A DNA stretch of 43,662 nt from Actinomycetes bacterium (GTDB lineage: Bacteria; Actinomycetota; Acidimicrobiia; Acidimicrobiales; Palsa-688). This document shows, piece after piece, positions 7,646-18,729 of this stretch. Both the position numbers and the translations under genes were made by a program. The stretch's first letter is position 1; each line of letters starts with the position of its first letter. Location of the stretch: assembly GCA_021808665.1 (NCBI GenBank), contig JAKBBA010000022.1:19905-63566 (forward strand), in the 5' to 3' direction. The notes beneath the pieces are model-generated. The model did not search any database and had not been told where the DNA came from. It worked only from the letters and a program-made list of their open reading frames with translations.

Positions 7646-8376
7646 CTGAGGCTCCCTCTGCTGCGTGGGACCGCTTCTCGGCGGAGTACCAGCGTCGATC
7701 GGCGATACCCGTGGACACCGCCTATTACGGGCCTGACATCCCCACCGAAGGGCAGCTTCGCCTGCTCGGGGAGCTCAAGGGGAAGAGAGTTGTAGAGCTC
7801 GGCTGTGGTGGGGCTCAGAGCTCCATTGCTTTCGCTAAGGCTGGGGCTACTGTGATCGGGGTCGACTCTTCGGCGGCGCAACTCTCCTACGCCCAGCAGC
7901 TCTGCGCCCAGGAGGAGGTCAGGGTCGAGTTACGCCACGCTGACATGGCGGAGCTAGCCTTCCTTCGTGCCGACTCGGTCGACCTGGTGTTCTCGGCGAA
8001 CGCCTTTCAGTTCGTGGAGGATCTGAACAGGGTGTTCCGGCAGGTTCACAGGGTGCTCAAGGTTGGTTCACCTCTGGTGTTCAGCCTTCCTCATCCGGCG
8101 TGGTCGGTCATCGACGAGGACCGCTCGGACCCCACGATCGGTAGGTCCTACTTCGATCGAGGTCCCGAACGAGTCGTATGGGACGGCGTCGAATTCACAA
8201 CTTACCGGCATGACTTCTCCGGTCTGTATGGGGCCCTGACGAGGTCCAGCTACCGTGTCGATCTGATAGTAGAGCCGTCACCGATCCCTTCTACTCAGCG
8301 CAGCTGGCAGTGGAGCGACGCCATGGAGCTCGTTCCCCGAACGCTGATCATCCGGGCGAGGAAAGAGGGAAACTAA
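7642..8376 (+). CDS. Class I SAM-dependent methyltransferase, substrate unknown
   Basis: The 244-residue product has a Methyltransf_11-type Rossmann fold. Motif I is [20 protein letters not shown], the acidic residue that binds ribose is in VIGVDSS, and a motif IV-like stretch is [32 protein letters not shown] follows. The C-terminal part ([30 protein letters not shown]) resembles small-molecule methyltransferases. The GTG start overlaps the ino1 stop by four bases. The 3' end overlaps the convergent CCA-enzyme gene by four bases. The link to ino1 is positional only. Confidence 0.85.
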   Translation: MTEAPSAAWDRFSAEYQRRSAIPVDTAYYGPDIPTEGQLRLLGELKGKRVVELGCGGAQSSIAFAKAGATVIGVDSSAAQLSYAQQLCAQEEVRVELRHADMAELAFLRADSVDLVFSANAFQFVEDLNRVFRQVHRVLKVGSPLVFSLPHPAWSVIDEDRSDPTIGRSYFDRGPERVVWDGVEFTTYRHDFSGLYGALTRSSYRVDLIVEPSPIPSTQRSWQWSDAMELVPRTLIIRARKEGN

Positions 8377-9761
8377 AGGATCGCCGCTTTGTGCTCTTGC
8401 CACCAAGCGTCTAGCCGGCGGCCTGCCTCGTCGGCTCCGAGAGGTCCTTCTTCCAGTCTAAGTTCGAGGAGGAATTCGAGAGCCGCACCCACGTCTTTCC
8501 CCGGCGGGATGCCTAGCCTCCGCATTACTTCAACCCCGTCGAGGTCCGGGCGGATAGAGTCCAAGCGCTCCTTAGTCTCCAGTTCGGAGATCCGGCGTTC
8601 GAGCTCGTCCATTCGCCGATCCAGAGCCCGGGCTTTAGCTGCATTACGGGTCGTGCAGTCGCTGCGGGTCAGTTCGTTGAGGCGACTAAGAAGGGGCCCG
8701 GCGTCACGGACATAGCGGCGTACCGCAGTGTCCGTCCACCCCATCTGGTAAGTGTGGAAGCGAAGGTGCAACTCGACTAGACGGCTAACGTCGTGGATGT
8801 CCTCGTTGGAGTAGTGCAGTGCTCTCATCCGCTCCCGGGTCATCCTCGCGCCGACCATCTCATGGTGGTGGAAAGATACCGATCCGCCGGTCCCGAACGA
8901 CCGGGTCTTCGGTTTGCCTACGTCGTGAAACAAGGCGGCCAACCGTAAAAGCCGGTCGGGGGAAGTCTTCTCGACGACAGCGATCGTATGAGCGAGAACG
9001 TCCTTGTGGCGGTGAATGGGGTCGGCTTCGAGTGAAAGGGCGGGAAGCTCGGGGAGGAATTCTTCGGCCAGCCCGGTCTGCACGAGGAACCATAGGCCGG
9101 CACCCGGGGTCTCGACGACCATCAGCTTGTCCAGCTCATCCCTTATGCGTTCCTCTGAGACGATCCCTAGGCGCGACCTTGTCGCCTTCACCGCCACGAT
9201 CAAAGCCTCGTCAGGAGTCAGACCGTACCCGGAGACAAACCTGGCCGCTCTCAGCATCCGGAGTGGGTCGTCGCTGAAGGAGACCTCAGGTTCTAGAGGG
9301 GTTCTTAGGCGTCCGCCCGCGAGGTCGGCGGTTCCGTCGAAGGGGTCTATCAGGCGAAGTTCGGGGAGGGATAACGCCATTGCGTTCACAGTGAAGTCAC
9401 GACGGGAGAGGTCCGCCTCGACGGCGTCGGCGAAGACGACCCGGGGATGGCGGCTGTCGGGGTTGTAACTGTCGGCCCTGTGTGTGGTTATCTCGAAGGA
9501 TCGCCCGCCCTTCTTCGCCCCTATCGTCCCAAAGCGCTTGCCTTGGGACCACACTGCGTCTGCCCACCCCGACAAAAGGCTCTCAGTAACGTCGGGTGTC
9601 GCGTCGGTCGTGAAGTCGAGATCCGCCTTGTCGGAGAGACGCCCGAGGATGGCATCGCGCACCACCCCTCCTACCAGGTAAAGCTTCAGCCCCCTCTCAG
9701 AGAAGAGCTGTCCGAGGTCTGCGGTCTGGCCGACAAGCGGACGGAAGCGTTCTGGGAGCAC
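8373..9761 (-). CDS. pcnB: CCA tRNA nucleotidyltransferase / poly(A) polymerase family with HD domain
   Basis: Class II nucleotidyltransferase that adds or repairs the 3' CCA end of tRNA. The head domain has LYLVGGVVRDAILGR and the metal-binding DLDFTTDA, then DLSRRDFTVNAMA and IDPFDGTADL. DPLRMLRAARF and ERIRDELDKLM mark the neck. An HD phosphohydrolase domain follows (HTIAVV...RLAALFHDVGKP, FHHHEMVGA). The last 90 residues contain a coiled coil (RRMDELERRISELETKERLD). At 462 residues it matches actinobacterial homologues, named pcnB in M. tuberculosis, where the gene is likewise near the DUF6049 gene. GTG start. Confidence 0.94.
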   Translation of the reverse strand: MLPERFRPLVGQTADLGQLFSERGLKLYLVGGVVRDAILGRLSDKADLDFTTDATPDVTESLLSGWADAVWSQGKRFGTIGAKKGGRSFEITTHRADSYNPDSRHPRVVFADAVEADLSRRDFTVNAMALSLPELRLIDPFDGTADLAGGRLRTPLEPEVSFSDDPLRMLRAARFVSGYGLTPDEALIVAVKATRSRLGIVSEERIRDELDKLMVVETPGAGLWFLVQTGLAEEFLPELPALSLEADPIHRHKDVLAHTIAVVEKTSPDRLLRLAALFHDVGKPKTRSFGTGGSVSFHHHEMVGARMTRERMRALHYSNEDIHDVSRLVELHLRFHTYQMGWTDTAVRRYVRDAGPLLSRLNELTRSDCTTRNAAKARALDRRMDELERRISELETKERLDSIRPDLDGVEVMRRLGIPPGKDVGAALEFLLELRLEEGPLGADEAGRRLDAWWQEHKAAIL

Positions 9762-9828
9762 GGCGCTTAAGGATACCGGGGTTATCCATCATCGACGCCA
9801 CAACGCCACCAACTGTGCTCTTCGGAGT

Positions 9829-10917
9829 CTATGGCCCGGTTAGAAGTCCAGCCGTTTGCAGAGCGACCCGGAAGTCGTGGGGGTTCGTGGCGGCCGCAAG
9901 AGCGGAGCGAAGAGTGATCTCGCCGCTTTTGAACAACGAGAAAAGGCTCTGATCGAAGGTCTGCATGCCGTGGTACTCGCCGTCGGCTATCAGTTCCTCC
10001 AGAGTCTCCTTGCCGTTCGACGAAGGGTCGGTGATCCGGTCGGCGATCCGGCCCGTGACGACCATGGCTTCGATGGCCGGAACTCGGCCCTCTCCCGACG
10101 AGTGCGGGACGAGACGCTGGCTCACGACGCCCTTGAGAACCCCGGCCAGGGTCAGACGCACCTGCTGCTGCTGAAAAGGCGGAAAGAAGTCGACGATCCG
10201 GTTAATCGTCTCCGTAGCGTTGGAGGTATGCAGAGTGGAGAGCACAAGGTGGCCGGTCTCGGCCGCCATCATCGCAGCTGACACGGTCTCGACGTCTCGC
10301 ATCTCACCGATCAGGATGACGTCGGGATCTTGGCGCAGCACCCTTCGCATGGCCTGTTCGTAGTTCTTCGTGTCTGTGCCTATCTCGCGTTGGCATACCA
10401 CCGAGCGCTTGTCCGGGTGGAGGATCTCAATAGGATCTTCGATGGTTATTATATTACCTGACCGAGTTTGGTTTATATGGTCGATCATGGCGGCGAGCGT
10501 CGTGGTCTTACCCGAACCCGTCGGACCGGTCACGAGCACCATTCCCCGACTCTCTTCGGCTAGGCGAGAGACGATCGGCGGAAGCCCGAGGTCGAGCACG
10601 GACATCGCAGCGGGGAGCACGCGTCGTAGCACCATGGCGGCGCTTCCACGCTGGCGGAAGGCATTCGCCCTGAAGCGGCCGAGCCCGTCTATCGAAAGAG
10701 AGAAGTCGGCTTCACCCGTGCGGTGGAACTCGTCGATCCTGTCCACGGGCATTATGACCCTTAGGCATTCCTCAACGTCGTTGCGTTCTACCTGGGGGAA
10801 CGGGGTCGGGCGCAGGTCTCCGTTGACCCTCACCCGAGGCGCTGACTTGCCTTTGATGTGAAGGTCGGATCCACCCACTTCGGTCATGTGCACGAGGATG
10901 GCTCTCAGGTCAAGCAC
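9829..10917 (-). CDS. pilT: PilT-type twitching motility / pilus retraction ATPase
   Basis: Hexameric ATPase that powers retraction of type IV pili at the inner membrane. The 362-residue product has the PilT N-domain (LRAILVHMTEVGGSDLHIKG, APRVRVNGDL). Walker A is GPTGSGKTT, the Asp box is ITIEDPIE, Walker B is DPDVILIGEMRD, and the His box is TGHLVLSTLHTSNA. The tail AIEAMVV and QTFDQSLFSLFKSGEI is typical of PilT rather than PilB. No other pilus gene is in the window. The start is GTG at 10917. Confidence 0.93.
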   Translation of the reverse strand: MLDLRAILVHMTEVGGSDLHIKGKSAPRVRVNGDLRPTPFPQVERNDVEECLRVIMPVDRIDEFHRTGEADFSLSIDGLGRFRANAFRQRGSAAMVLRRVLPAAMSVLDLGLPPIVSRLAEESRGMVLVTGPTGSGKTTTLAAMIDHINQTRSGNIITIEDPIEILHPDKRSVVCQREIGTDTKNYEQAMRRVLRQDPDVILIGEMRDVETVSAAMMAAETGHLVLSTLHTSNATETINRIVDFFPPFQQQQVRLTLAGVLKGVVSQRLVPHSSGEGRVPAIEAMVVTGRIADRITDPSSNGKETLEELIADGEYHGMQTFDQSLFSLFKSGEITLRSALAAATNPHDFRVALQTAGLLTGP

Positions 10918-10985
10918 CTTTAAGGTATCGGCTGGAAAACACGAAAGTTGAGCGAAGCGTTCAGGCGGGCGCGATCGCGCGCCGA

Positions 10986-11762
10986 TTGGCGCGTGGCTGT
11001 AGCGTGTTCGTGGTGATCCGCCAGAGCCTCAAACGTCGGACGTCGAGCGCTCCTGGCGTCGAGACGATTCGGATGGGAGGGCAACGCGCGCGGGTCATGC
11101 CTTTGAACGACGGCTCCTGGGCCGCTGTGATGACGCCCTCCCGGTCGATGACGCTAGTATCCGACGAGCTCGTCGAGCGATGTGTGGAGTGGGCACGTCA
11201 CCGGGGTTTCAAGGAGATTCGAACGGGTGCACTAGGCGCGCTGGAGCAGTGCGTGTACCTACGAGCGGGTTTCGAGACCCGAAGTGAGTTGCGGGTTCTC
11301 GCCGCGGATTGCGGACAGCTTCGAGTCCCGTCCGATCACGGATGGGACTATCGGGAGTGCGGATCCGACATGTACGGAGCGCTGGCGGAGGTCGACCTGG
11401 CTGCGTTCGGAGAGGATGTGGGTCTCGGGCTTGCGACGCTTCGGGAGGTAATCTCGGCCACGCCGCAGGCAGCGGTTGGAGCGGTGTTCGACCGCGGCCG
11501 TGACCTATCAGGATACGCCGTGTTCGGGAACGCCTCGGCGATCGGGTACGTCCAGCGACTGGCAGTGGTACCCGCCGCCAGGCGGCGCGGCGCGGGCAGC
11601 GGGTTGTTAGCAGCAGGTGTTGCTTGGATGAAAAGCAGAGCCACCAAGCGTGTGTTCGTCAACACCGAACTGACCAACACAGCGGCCTTGAACCTCTACC
11701 GCAGTGCGGGTTTCGAGGATCAGCCGACGAACCTCTCGACACTGGCTTTGCGCCTTCGATGA
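10986..11762 (+). CDS. GNAT family N-acetyltransferase
   Basis: The last 100 residues form a clear GNAT fold: SGYAVFGNASAIGYVQRLAVVPAARRRG supplies the acetyl-CoA loop, and VFVNTELTNTAALNLYRSAGF the C-terminal half. The first 110 residues look like a degenerate first GNAT repeat (EWARHRGFKEIRTGALGALEQCVYLRAGF), so it may be a tandem protein with one active domain. Substrate unknown. The TTG at 10986 is the assigned start, but GTG codons around 11005 are also possible. It lies where mutT4 sits in M. tuberculosis and overlaps the next gene by four bases (ATGA). Confidence 0.78.
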   Translation: MARGCSVFVVIRQSLKRRTSSAPGVETIRMGGQRARVMPLNDGSWAAVMTPSRSMTLVSDELVERCVEWARHRGFKEIRTGALGALEQCVYLRAGFETRSELRVLAADCGQLRVPSDHGWDYRECGSDMYGALAEVDLAAFGEDVGLGLATLREVISATPQAAVGAVFDRGRDLSGYAVFGNASAIGYVQRLAVVPAARRRGAGSGLLAAGVAWMKSRATKRVFVNTELTNTAALNLYRSAGFEDQPTNLSTLALRLR

Positions 11763-13987
11763 GTCGGGTTATGCGCAGGTTGTTCTCGTCGATGTTGCCC
11801 TTATGGGCAGGGCTTGTGTCCGCAGCCTTGCTGACCGTGGTCGTCGCATGCTTTGCCGGGACAAGCCAGACTGCCTACGCTGCTGGGCCGAGGTCTCCCT
11901 CCACCGCCTCAGTAGCGTCAGGGGCCGCCGTTTCGAGCGAAGCCGGTAACGCCGTATCGACTACCCAGGTGTTGTCACAGACCCCGTGGATCGAAGGGCG
12001 TGGGACCTTTGACCTACGCCTCGGCTTGCCTACAGGCTCCGGTGACAGGCTGCAGGTGACGGTCTTCGACCGTCTGATAACCCGGACTGCGTTCGACCAG
12101 GCTGCGAGCGGAAAAGTCGGTGGGTACTTCTATCAGCAGGTAGTGGACGTTTCAGCCCTGTCAGTCGACCAAGCCGGGGGCGTGGAGCTGCCTTTGCCAG
12201 TGAACGCTCCGGTACAAGGGTCGGTTCTGCCGACGCTGTATCTCGGCGAGACAGGCGTGTTTCCGGTGCAGGTGCAGCTCTTCAGCGCTGCCTCTGTCCC
12301 CCTGAGCGCGCCCCAGACCCTCTTTCTCGAATATGCCAGCGGCCCAGGTTCGGTGTCCTCGGGGTACCAACCGCTTGCTGTGGCCCTCGTTGTGCCTTTC
12401 GTGGCTTCACTTGCGAGCGGTGCCCTACCAGGAGCTCCGCCGAGCATTTCGGAGTCGCAGCGTCTCAACGAGATCTCGGCGCTACTGGACGGGCCGCACT
12501 CCGTGCCGGTCGGGTTGCTGGCCGACCCGAGGACGCTTCAAGGCCTAGCCCGGGGAGCGGCCGGGGGCTCGAAGCTAGATGAGTCCACGCTTTCCAACCT
12601 GGCTGCTGGTGTGAAGAGCGGTTCGTTGACCATCTTGGCTTCTACCTACGATCCCTCGGCCATCACCGACCTGGAGGCTGTAGGCCTAGGCGGCGAGGTC
12701 GGGGCGCAAGTCAGTGCAGCGAAGTCCTTGTTCAAGTCGACTGTCGGCGTCACGCCCTCCACTTCCACTTGGGTTTTAACTGCAAGCGTAGGAACCTCTG
12801 CTCTTGACGCCCTGACGCAGCAAGGCACCACGAACGTCATCGTCCCTGAAGCTTCACTCAGCCCATTACCGGCCGCGGACACCCAGACCACTTTTGCGAG
12901 ACCGATTTCGCTGTCATATGGAAACAAGAGCTTCACAGCGTTTGGCGCTGACGCCGGGCTATCGGCAGTGTTTGCTTCTAACCAGCCCGCAGTGACAGCA
13001 GCCAACAGGATAGTGACCGAACTGGCGATGATAGAAACCGAAGCTCCCGGGTTGAGGCGCGGCGTGGCCCTGGTGCCACCAGCCGGGTGGCGTGCTTCAC
13101 CTCAACTTCTAAAGACGCTCATCGCTGGCCTCGCCGGGAATCCCCTAGCCGACCCGGTCTCACCGCCAGCCCTTTTCTCCCATGTCCCCACTGCGCCTGT
13201 GACATTGGACTTGTCATCTCGAATCCCACCTGAGGGTTCGTCGCTGCAGGCGCTTGCCGCTGCCGCACCGACCATTCTCGAAGGACGCCAAAAGCTGGAA
13301 GGGGTGACCTCCCTTTTGGGGGGATCTTCCTCGGCGTTGAGAGGCCTGCCCGATGAGCTCCTCGCCGCTGAGTCGGCTTCGCTGACGCCTGCGATTCGCT
13401 CTGAGATACTGCAGTCGCTAAACAGGGAACTAGCGAAGGCATCCGACAGCTTCGCCCTTCCACCGGCTACGGCGATCACGTTGACCTCGACGAATGGGCA
13501 GATTCCCATAACCGTGCTAGTAGCGGGATCTCTCCAGGCGCGCGTCGAAGTGAAATTGGTCAGCCAGAGGCTGCTGTTCCCGGTCTTTAGGCCGGCCGGA
13601 GGCTCCTGCAGGGTGCCAACACCCACCGAGGAGGTCTGCATTTTTGCTCTGACTAAGCAGAACACGACGGTCAACGTTCCCGTAGAGGCGAGGTCTTCAG
13701 GGGTCTTCCCCCTCGAAGTGGACCTTTACACACCGGATGGAACTCTGCTCTTGGCCAGCGACCACGACACCGTTCGAAGCACAGCGGTGTCGGGTGTGGC
13801 TATCGTCCTGGCTGTCCTAGCTGCACTGTCCCTAGCAGTGTGGTGGGGCCGTGATCTCAGACGAGGTCGGCGTCGCGGAGGGCTTGTTCCCTCCCCCTTC
13901 GACGACGTCGATCACGATCCCGTAGACCCCGAGCCGTCCGAGCCCGCGGTTCGCGTGCCGCCGCAGACCCCGGTCGACTTCGAATAG
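11759..13987 (+). CDS. DUF6049 family secreted/membrane protein (Rv3909-like)
   Basis: Large actinobacterial envelope protein of unknown function. The likely start is the ATG at 11759, which overlaps the stop of the GNAT gene and gives 742 residues; the frame is open further upstream but only through the GNAT gene. Residues about 8-40 form a signal peptide or N-terminal anchor (LWAGLVSAALLTVVVACFAG). A long extracellular part rich in Ser, Ala, Leu and Val follows. A C-terminal transmembrane segment (SGVAIVLAVLAALSLAVWW) with an arginine-rich cytoplasmic stretch and an acidic Pro-rich tail ends the protein. The position next to a kinase with an MviN-type ectodomain matches the Rv3909-mviN order in M. 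tuberculosis. Confidence 0.75.
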   Translation: MSRVMRRLFSSMLPLWAGLVSAALLTVVVACFAGTSQTAYAAGPRSPSTASVASGAAVSSEAGNAVSTTQVLSQTPWIEGRGTFDLRLGLPTGSGDRLQVTVFDRLITRTAFDQAASGKVGGYFYQQVVDVSALSVDQAGGVELPLPVNAPVQGSVLPTLYLGETGVFPVQVQLFSAASVPLSAPQTLFLEYASGPGSVSSGYQPLAVALVVPFVASLASGALPGAPPSISESQRLNEISALLDGPHSVPVGLLADPRTLQGLARGAAGGSKLDESTLSNLAAGVKSGSLTILASTYDPSAITDLEAVGLGGEVGAQVSAAKSLFKSTVGVTPSTSTWVLTASVGTSALDALTQQGTTNVIVPEASLSPLPAADTQTTFARPISLSYGNKSFTAFGADAGLSAVFASNQPAVTAANRIVTELAMIETEAPGLRRGVALVPPAGWRASPQLLKTLIAGLAGNPLADPVSPPALFSHVPTAPVTLDLSSRIPPEGSSLQALAAAAPTILEGRQKLEGVTSLLGGSSSALRGLPDELLAAESASLTPAIRSEILQSLNRELAKASDSFALPPATAITLTSTNGQIPITVLVAGSLQARVEVKLVSQRLLFPVFRPAGGSCRVPTPTEEVCIFALTKQNTTVNVPVEARSSGVFPLEVDLYTPDGTLLLASDHDTVRSTAVSGVAIVLAVLAALSLAVWWGRDLRRGRRRGGLVPSPFDDVDHDPVDPEPSEPAVRVPPQTPVDFE

Positions 13988-14065
13988 CGATGTCACCAAC
14001 TCGAACGTGGCCGGGTCGAAGCTGAAACCGCAGATTCGGCGATCGCACGAGGAGAAGAAGCAATT

Positions 14066-14917
14066 TTGACAGGTATCCGGATAGTGACTGACAGTGCCTG
14101 CGATCTCCTTGACGAGACCCTCGAAGAGTGGCGGATTGCGATGGTACCCCTGAGGATCCGCTTCGGAGACGAGGAGTTTGTCGACCGCCAAGGGCTGTCT
14201 ACCAAGGACTTCTGGTACCGCTGTTCTACCTCGGACGTCCTGCCCAGCACGGCTGCCCCGTCGCCCGGCCAATTCCAACGTGTCTTCGAAGAGATCGCAG
14301 ACGAAGGGGCGGCTGGCATCGTCTGTATAAACCTGTCGTCGAAAATGTCAGCGACGATAGAGTCGGCACGCCAGGGGGCGGCCGAGCTAGCCAGTCGCGT
14401 TCCGATCCGGGTGGTCGACTCTATGACAGTGACCTTGGGCATAGGTTTAGTAGCTACGGAGGCCGCCCGCGTTGCGGCTTCTGGCGCCACGCTCGACGAA
14501 GTCGAGGACTGTGCTGTCGCGGCTTCTAGGTCGTTGAAGCTCTACGGAGCCATCGACACCCTGGAGAACCTGAAGAAGGGTGGGCGTATCGGCGGTGCTC
14601 GGGCGGCTCTGGGTTCGATGCTGGCTATCAAGCCGGTTATCGAAGTTCGTGACGGCGTGGTCGAAGAGGAATCCAAGCAGCGAACAAGGGCACGGTCGTT
14701 GCGCTACCTAGCTGACAAGGTGCGTCTAGCAGGGCCTCTGCGGCGCCTGGCGGTGTTCTCAGCTGACGCCGCCGACCGCGACGAGTTCGTCGGGATGCTC
14801 AACAACGTCGACGTGCCGGACGGCGACATCCTCTTCGGGGAGGTCGGCCCTGTGGTGGGAAGCCACGCCGGCAGAGGAGCTATCGGCGTGGCGTGGTTGC
14901 CCCAGGAGGGCGTCTAG
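14066..14917 (+). CDS. DegV family fatty acid-binding protein
   Basis: DegV proteins bind a single fatty acid and, in some bacteria, supply it to fatty acid kinase. The 283-residue product starts IRIVTDSACDL, the conserved DegV opening. It carries STAAPSPGQF, INLSSKMSATIESARQGA, VRVVDSMTVTLGIGLVATEAARVA, then TLENLKKGGRIG, GSMLAIKPVIEVRDGVV, and the C-terminal GPVVGSHAGRGAIGVAWL. Length is typical. The start is TTG at 14066, preceded by GAGGAGAAGAAG. It lies between the DUF6049 gene and the kinase, in the place where murJ/mviN would be expected by synteny. Confidence 0.93.
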   Translation: MTGIRIVTDSACDLLDETLEEWRIAMVPLRIRFGDEEFVDRQGLSTKDFWYRCSTSDVLPSTAAPSPGQFQRVFEEIADEGAAGIVCINLSSKMSATIESARQGAAELASRVPIRVVDSMTVTLGIGLVATEAARVAASGATLDEVEDCAVAASRSLKLYGAIDTLENLKKGGRIGGARAALGSMLAIKPVIEVRDGVVEEESKQRTRARSLRYLADKVRLAGPLRRLAVFSADAADRDEFVGMLNNVDVPDGDILFGEVGPVVGSHAGRGAIGVAWLPQEGV

Positions 14918-14977
14918 CAGAACTGGCCACAAGGTCGACCCTGCCGGGCGTCGACCGAGGAGTACGCTTCAGTAGAA

Positions 14978-16849
<1,872 letters not shown>

Positions 16850-16883
16850 AGGGGCGCAAGCTCGGTGGTTAGGCTGGGGAGCC

Positions 16884-17222
16884 ATGACCACTTCCGGTAG
16901 TCCTCGCCAGGCGGCACCCGCCCACGATTGGCCCGACCAGGTAGCCCACCGCATCGAGTCCGTAGTCGGGACCGTTCGTGACAAGACGACGGTCCCTGTG
17001 ACGCTCGTGGCTCGAGGTTTCGTCTACGGTGTCGTCGTAGGTGCCCTCGGGGTCGTGAGCTTCTTGCTGGTGGTCATAGCGCTAGTCCGTCTCGGAGACG
17101 TGTATCTCCCCTACCATCCGCTTTCACGTCGGGTCTGGACTGTGGACGCTGCTGCCTCTGCAATATTTCTAGCGGCTGGCGCGTTGGCATGGTCTAGAAG
17201 ACGCCCGCGGGGCCGGTCTTAG
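16884..17222 (+). CDS. Small membrane protein, two predicted TM helices
   Basis: A 112-residue protein of unknown function. Residues about 1-40 are hydrophilic. Two hydrophobic segments follow: FVYGVVVGALGVVSFLLVVI and VDAAASAIFLAAGALAW, separated by a short loop with LGDVYLP. The C-terminus is basic (RRRPRGRS). The gene lies between the kinase and trxB, all in the same direction with gaps under 40 bases. ATG start. TAGGCT seven bases before the ATG may be a -10 element. No family recognised. Confidence 0.7.
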   Translation: MTTSGSPRQAAPAHDWPDQVAHRIESVVGTVRDKTTVPVTLVARGFVYGVVVGALGVVSFLLVVIALVRLGDVYLPYHPLSRRVWTVDAAASAIFLAAGALAWSRRRPRGRS

Positions 17223-17243
17223 TGAACTCGAGGAGGTTCCACG

Positions 17244-18218
17244 TTGTCGAGTATCGAACACGCTGCTGAACGAGACGTTCTTATCGTCGGATCAGGCCCG
17301 GCCGGGCTTACAGCAGCTATCTACACAGCCAGGGCGAACCTTTCGCCGCTCGTGTTGGAAGGCCAGCCGTCGTCCACTAGCGACCAGCCAGGCGGGCAGT
17401 TGATGCTCACCACTGATATAGAGAACTTCCCCGGCTTCGTGGATGGGCTCGCCGGCCCGGAGTTGATGGCCAACATGAGAGGTCAGGCGGCTCGTTTCGG
17501 AGCCGAATTCCTCACTACGAAAGTAGAGCGGGTCGACTTCTCGGCTCAGCCGCTGCGAGTCTGGGCTCAGGATCCTTCTTCCGGTGAGACCGTCGAGCAC
17601 AGGGCGCGCGCTGTCATCGTCGCCACAGGGGCTCGCAGTCTCATGCTTGGCCTTCCGGCTGAGGACCGGCTCATAAGCCGGGGGTTGTCGACGTGCGCGA
17701 CTTGTGACGGGTTCTTCTTCCGAGGTCAGCACATAGCCGTCATAGGAGGCGGGGACTCGGCCTTGGAGGAGGCTACGTTCCTTACCAAGTTCGCGGAGAC
17801 GGTGACGGTCGTACACCGGCGTAAAGAGCTTCGAGCTAGCAAGATCATGCAGGACCGCGCCTTCAAGAATCCTAAGATCCGCTTTGTCTGGGACAGCGTC
17901 GTCACCGACATCGTCGGGGAGTCGAAAGTAGAAGGCTTACAGCTTCGCAACGTGATCACCGGGGAGGAGCAGTCTCTTCCAGTGACTGGAGTCTTCGTAG
18001 CAATCGGCCATGTTCCCAACACGGCCATCTTCGAGGGTCAACTGGATATGGACGCCAACGGCTATCTAAAGACGCTGCCCGGCTCCACCACCACCAACGT
18101 GCCCGGCGTATTTGCTGCCGGTGACGTCCAAGACGACCAGTACCGCCAGGCGATCACGGCTGCAGGTAGCGGGTGTATGGCTGCTATCGACGCCGAGAGA
18201 TGGCTGGAAAGCCTGTAG
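17244..18218 (+). CDS. trxB: Thioredoxin-disulfide reductase
   Basis: FAD enzyme that reduces thioredoxin with NADPH. The 324-residue product has the FAD site VLIVGSGPAGLTAAIYTARA and QPGGQLMLTTDIENFPGF. The redox-active pair is in CATCDGFFF, the NADPH site is IAVIGGGDSALEEATFLTKFA with HRRKELRAS, and the second FAD motif is GVFAAGDVQDDQYRQAITAAGSGCMAA. Length and order are standard. The start is TTG at 17244 with GAGGAGG eight bases upstream. It is followed by trxA, as in many actinobacteria. Confidence 0.98.
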   Translation: MSSIEHAAERDVLIVGSGPAGLTAAIYTARANLSPLVLEGQPSSTSDQPGGQLMLTTDIENFPGFVDGLAGPELMANMRGQAARFGAEFLTTKVERVDFSAQPLRVWAQDPSSGETVEHRARAVIVATGARSLMLGLPAEDRLISRGLSTCATCDGFFFRGQHIAVIGGGDSALEEATFLTKFAETVTVVHRRKELRASKIMQDRAFKNPKIRFVWDSVVTDIVGESKVEGLQLRNVITGEEQSLPVTGVFVAIGHVPNTAIFEGQLDMDANGYLKTLPGSTTTNVPGVFAAGDVQDDQYRQAITAAGSGCMAAIDAERWLESL

Positions 18219-18255
18219 GCCGTCGGTCCAGCTTTCTTGAGCGGCTGCGCCGTCT

Positions 18256-18282
18256 GGAATGGCTTCGCTTGCCACAGTGTTG
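18256..18282 (+). promoter_or_regulatory. SigR/SigH-type promoter candidate upstream of trxA
   Basis: GGAAT at 18256-18260 and GTTG at 18279-18282 are separated by exactly 18 bases. This fits the actinobacterial thiol-stress consensus (GGGAAT, 18 bases, GTT) recognised by SigR of Streptomyces and SigH of mycobacteria. It would start transcription about 45 bases before trxA. Thioredoxin genes are classical members of that regulon. Identification is by eye; no sigma factor gene is in the window. Confidence 0.55.
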
Positions 18283-18334
18283 AGATAGACGTTACCTCGA
18301 GAGATCCTCGGGTAGACGAAAGAAGGCGATATAA

Positions 18335-18661
18335 GTGGCAGATCCAGCCTTGAAGCTAACCGACCAAACCTTCGATGAGGAGATCAAGTCGTCCGAGGCG
18401 CCGGTACTGGTGGATTTCTGGGCCGAATGGTGCGGACCATGCAAGATGGTAGCTCCGATACTAGACGAGATCGTCAGCGAGAAGGCCGGGAGTCTGAAGC
18501 TAGCAAAGGTAAATGTCGATGACAACCAAGAGGTCGCACGACGCTTTGATGTGATGAGCATCCCGACGATGATTCTCTTCAAGGATGGCGTGCCCCAAGT
18601 GCGGATCGTGGGTGCCAGGCCCAAGGCCAAGATCCTCGATGAGTTAGCCCCTCACCTATAA
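18335..18661 (+). CDS. trxA: Thioredoxin
   Basis: Small protein that reduces disulfides in target proteins and is itself reduced by TrxB. The 108-residue product has the fold and active site VLVDFWAEWCGPCKMVAPILDE, followed by KVNVDDNQEVARRFDVMSIPT (cis-Pro), MILFKDGVPQVRIVGARPK. Start is GTG at 18335 with AGAAGG upstream. A gap of 116 bases from trxB holds a likely thiol-stress promoter, so trxA can probably be expressed apart from trxB. Confidence 0.98.
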   Translation: MADPALKLTDQTFDEEIKSSEAPVLVDFWAEWCGPCKMVAPILDEIVSEKAGSLKLAKVNVDDNQEVARRFDVMSIPTMILFKDGVPQVRIVGARPKAKILDELAPHL

Positions 18662-18695
18662 AGCGCGCGATCAGAGGCCGCCTGACCTTTCGCTT

Positions 18696-18710
18696 CGTCC
18701 TGAGAGGACG
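18696..18710 (+). terminator. Short hairpin after trxA
   Basis: CGTCCT (18696-18701), loop GAG, AGGACG (18705-18710): a perfect 6-bp stem 35 bases past the trxA stop. No T-tract follows, so termination there is uncertain. Confidence 0.3.
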
Positions 18711-18729
18711 GCGCAGCCCCCACCAGAAC

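Noticed and set aside
11624..11758. Upstream extension of the DUF6049 frame
   Set aside because: It runs inside the GNAT gene; a signal peptide starts at ATG 11759, which overlaps the GNAT stop as ATGA.
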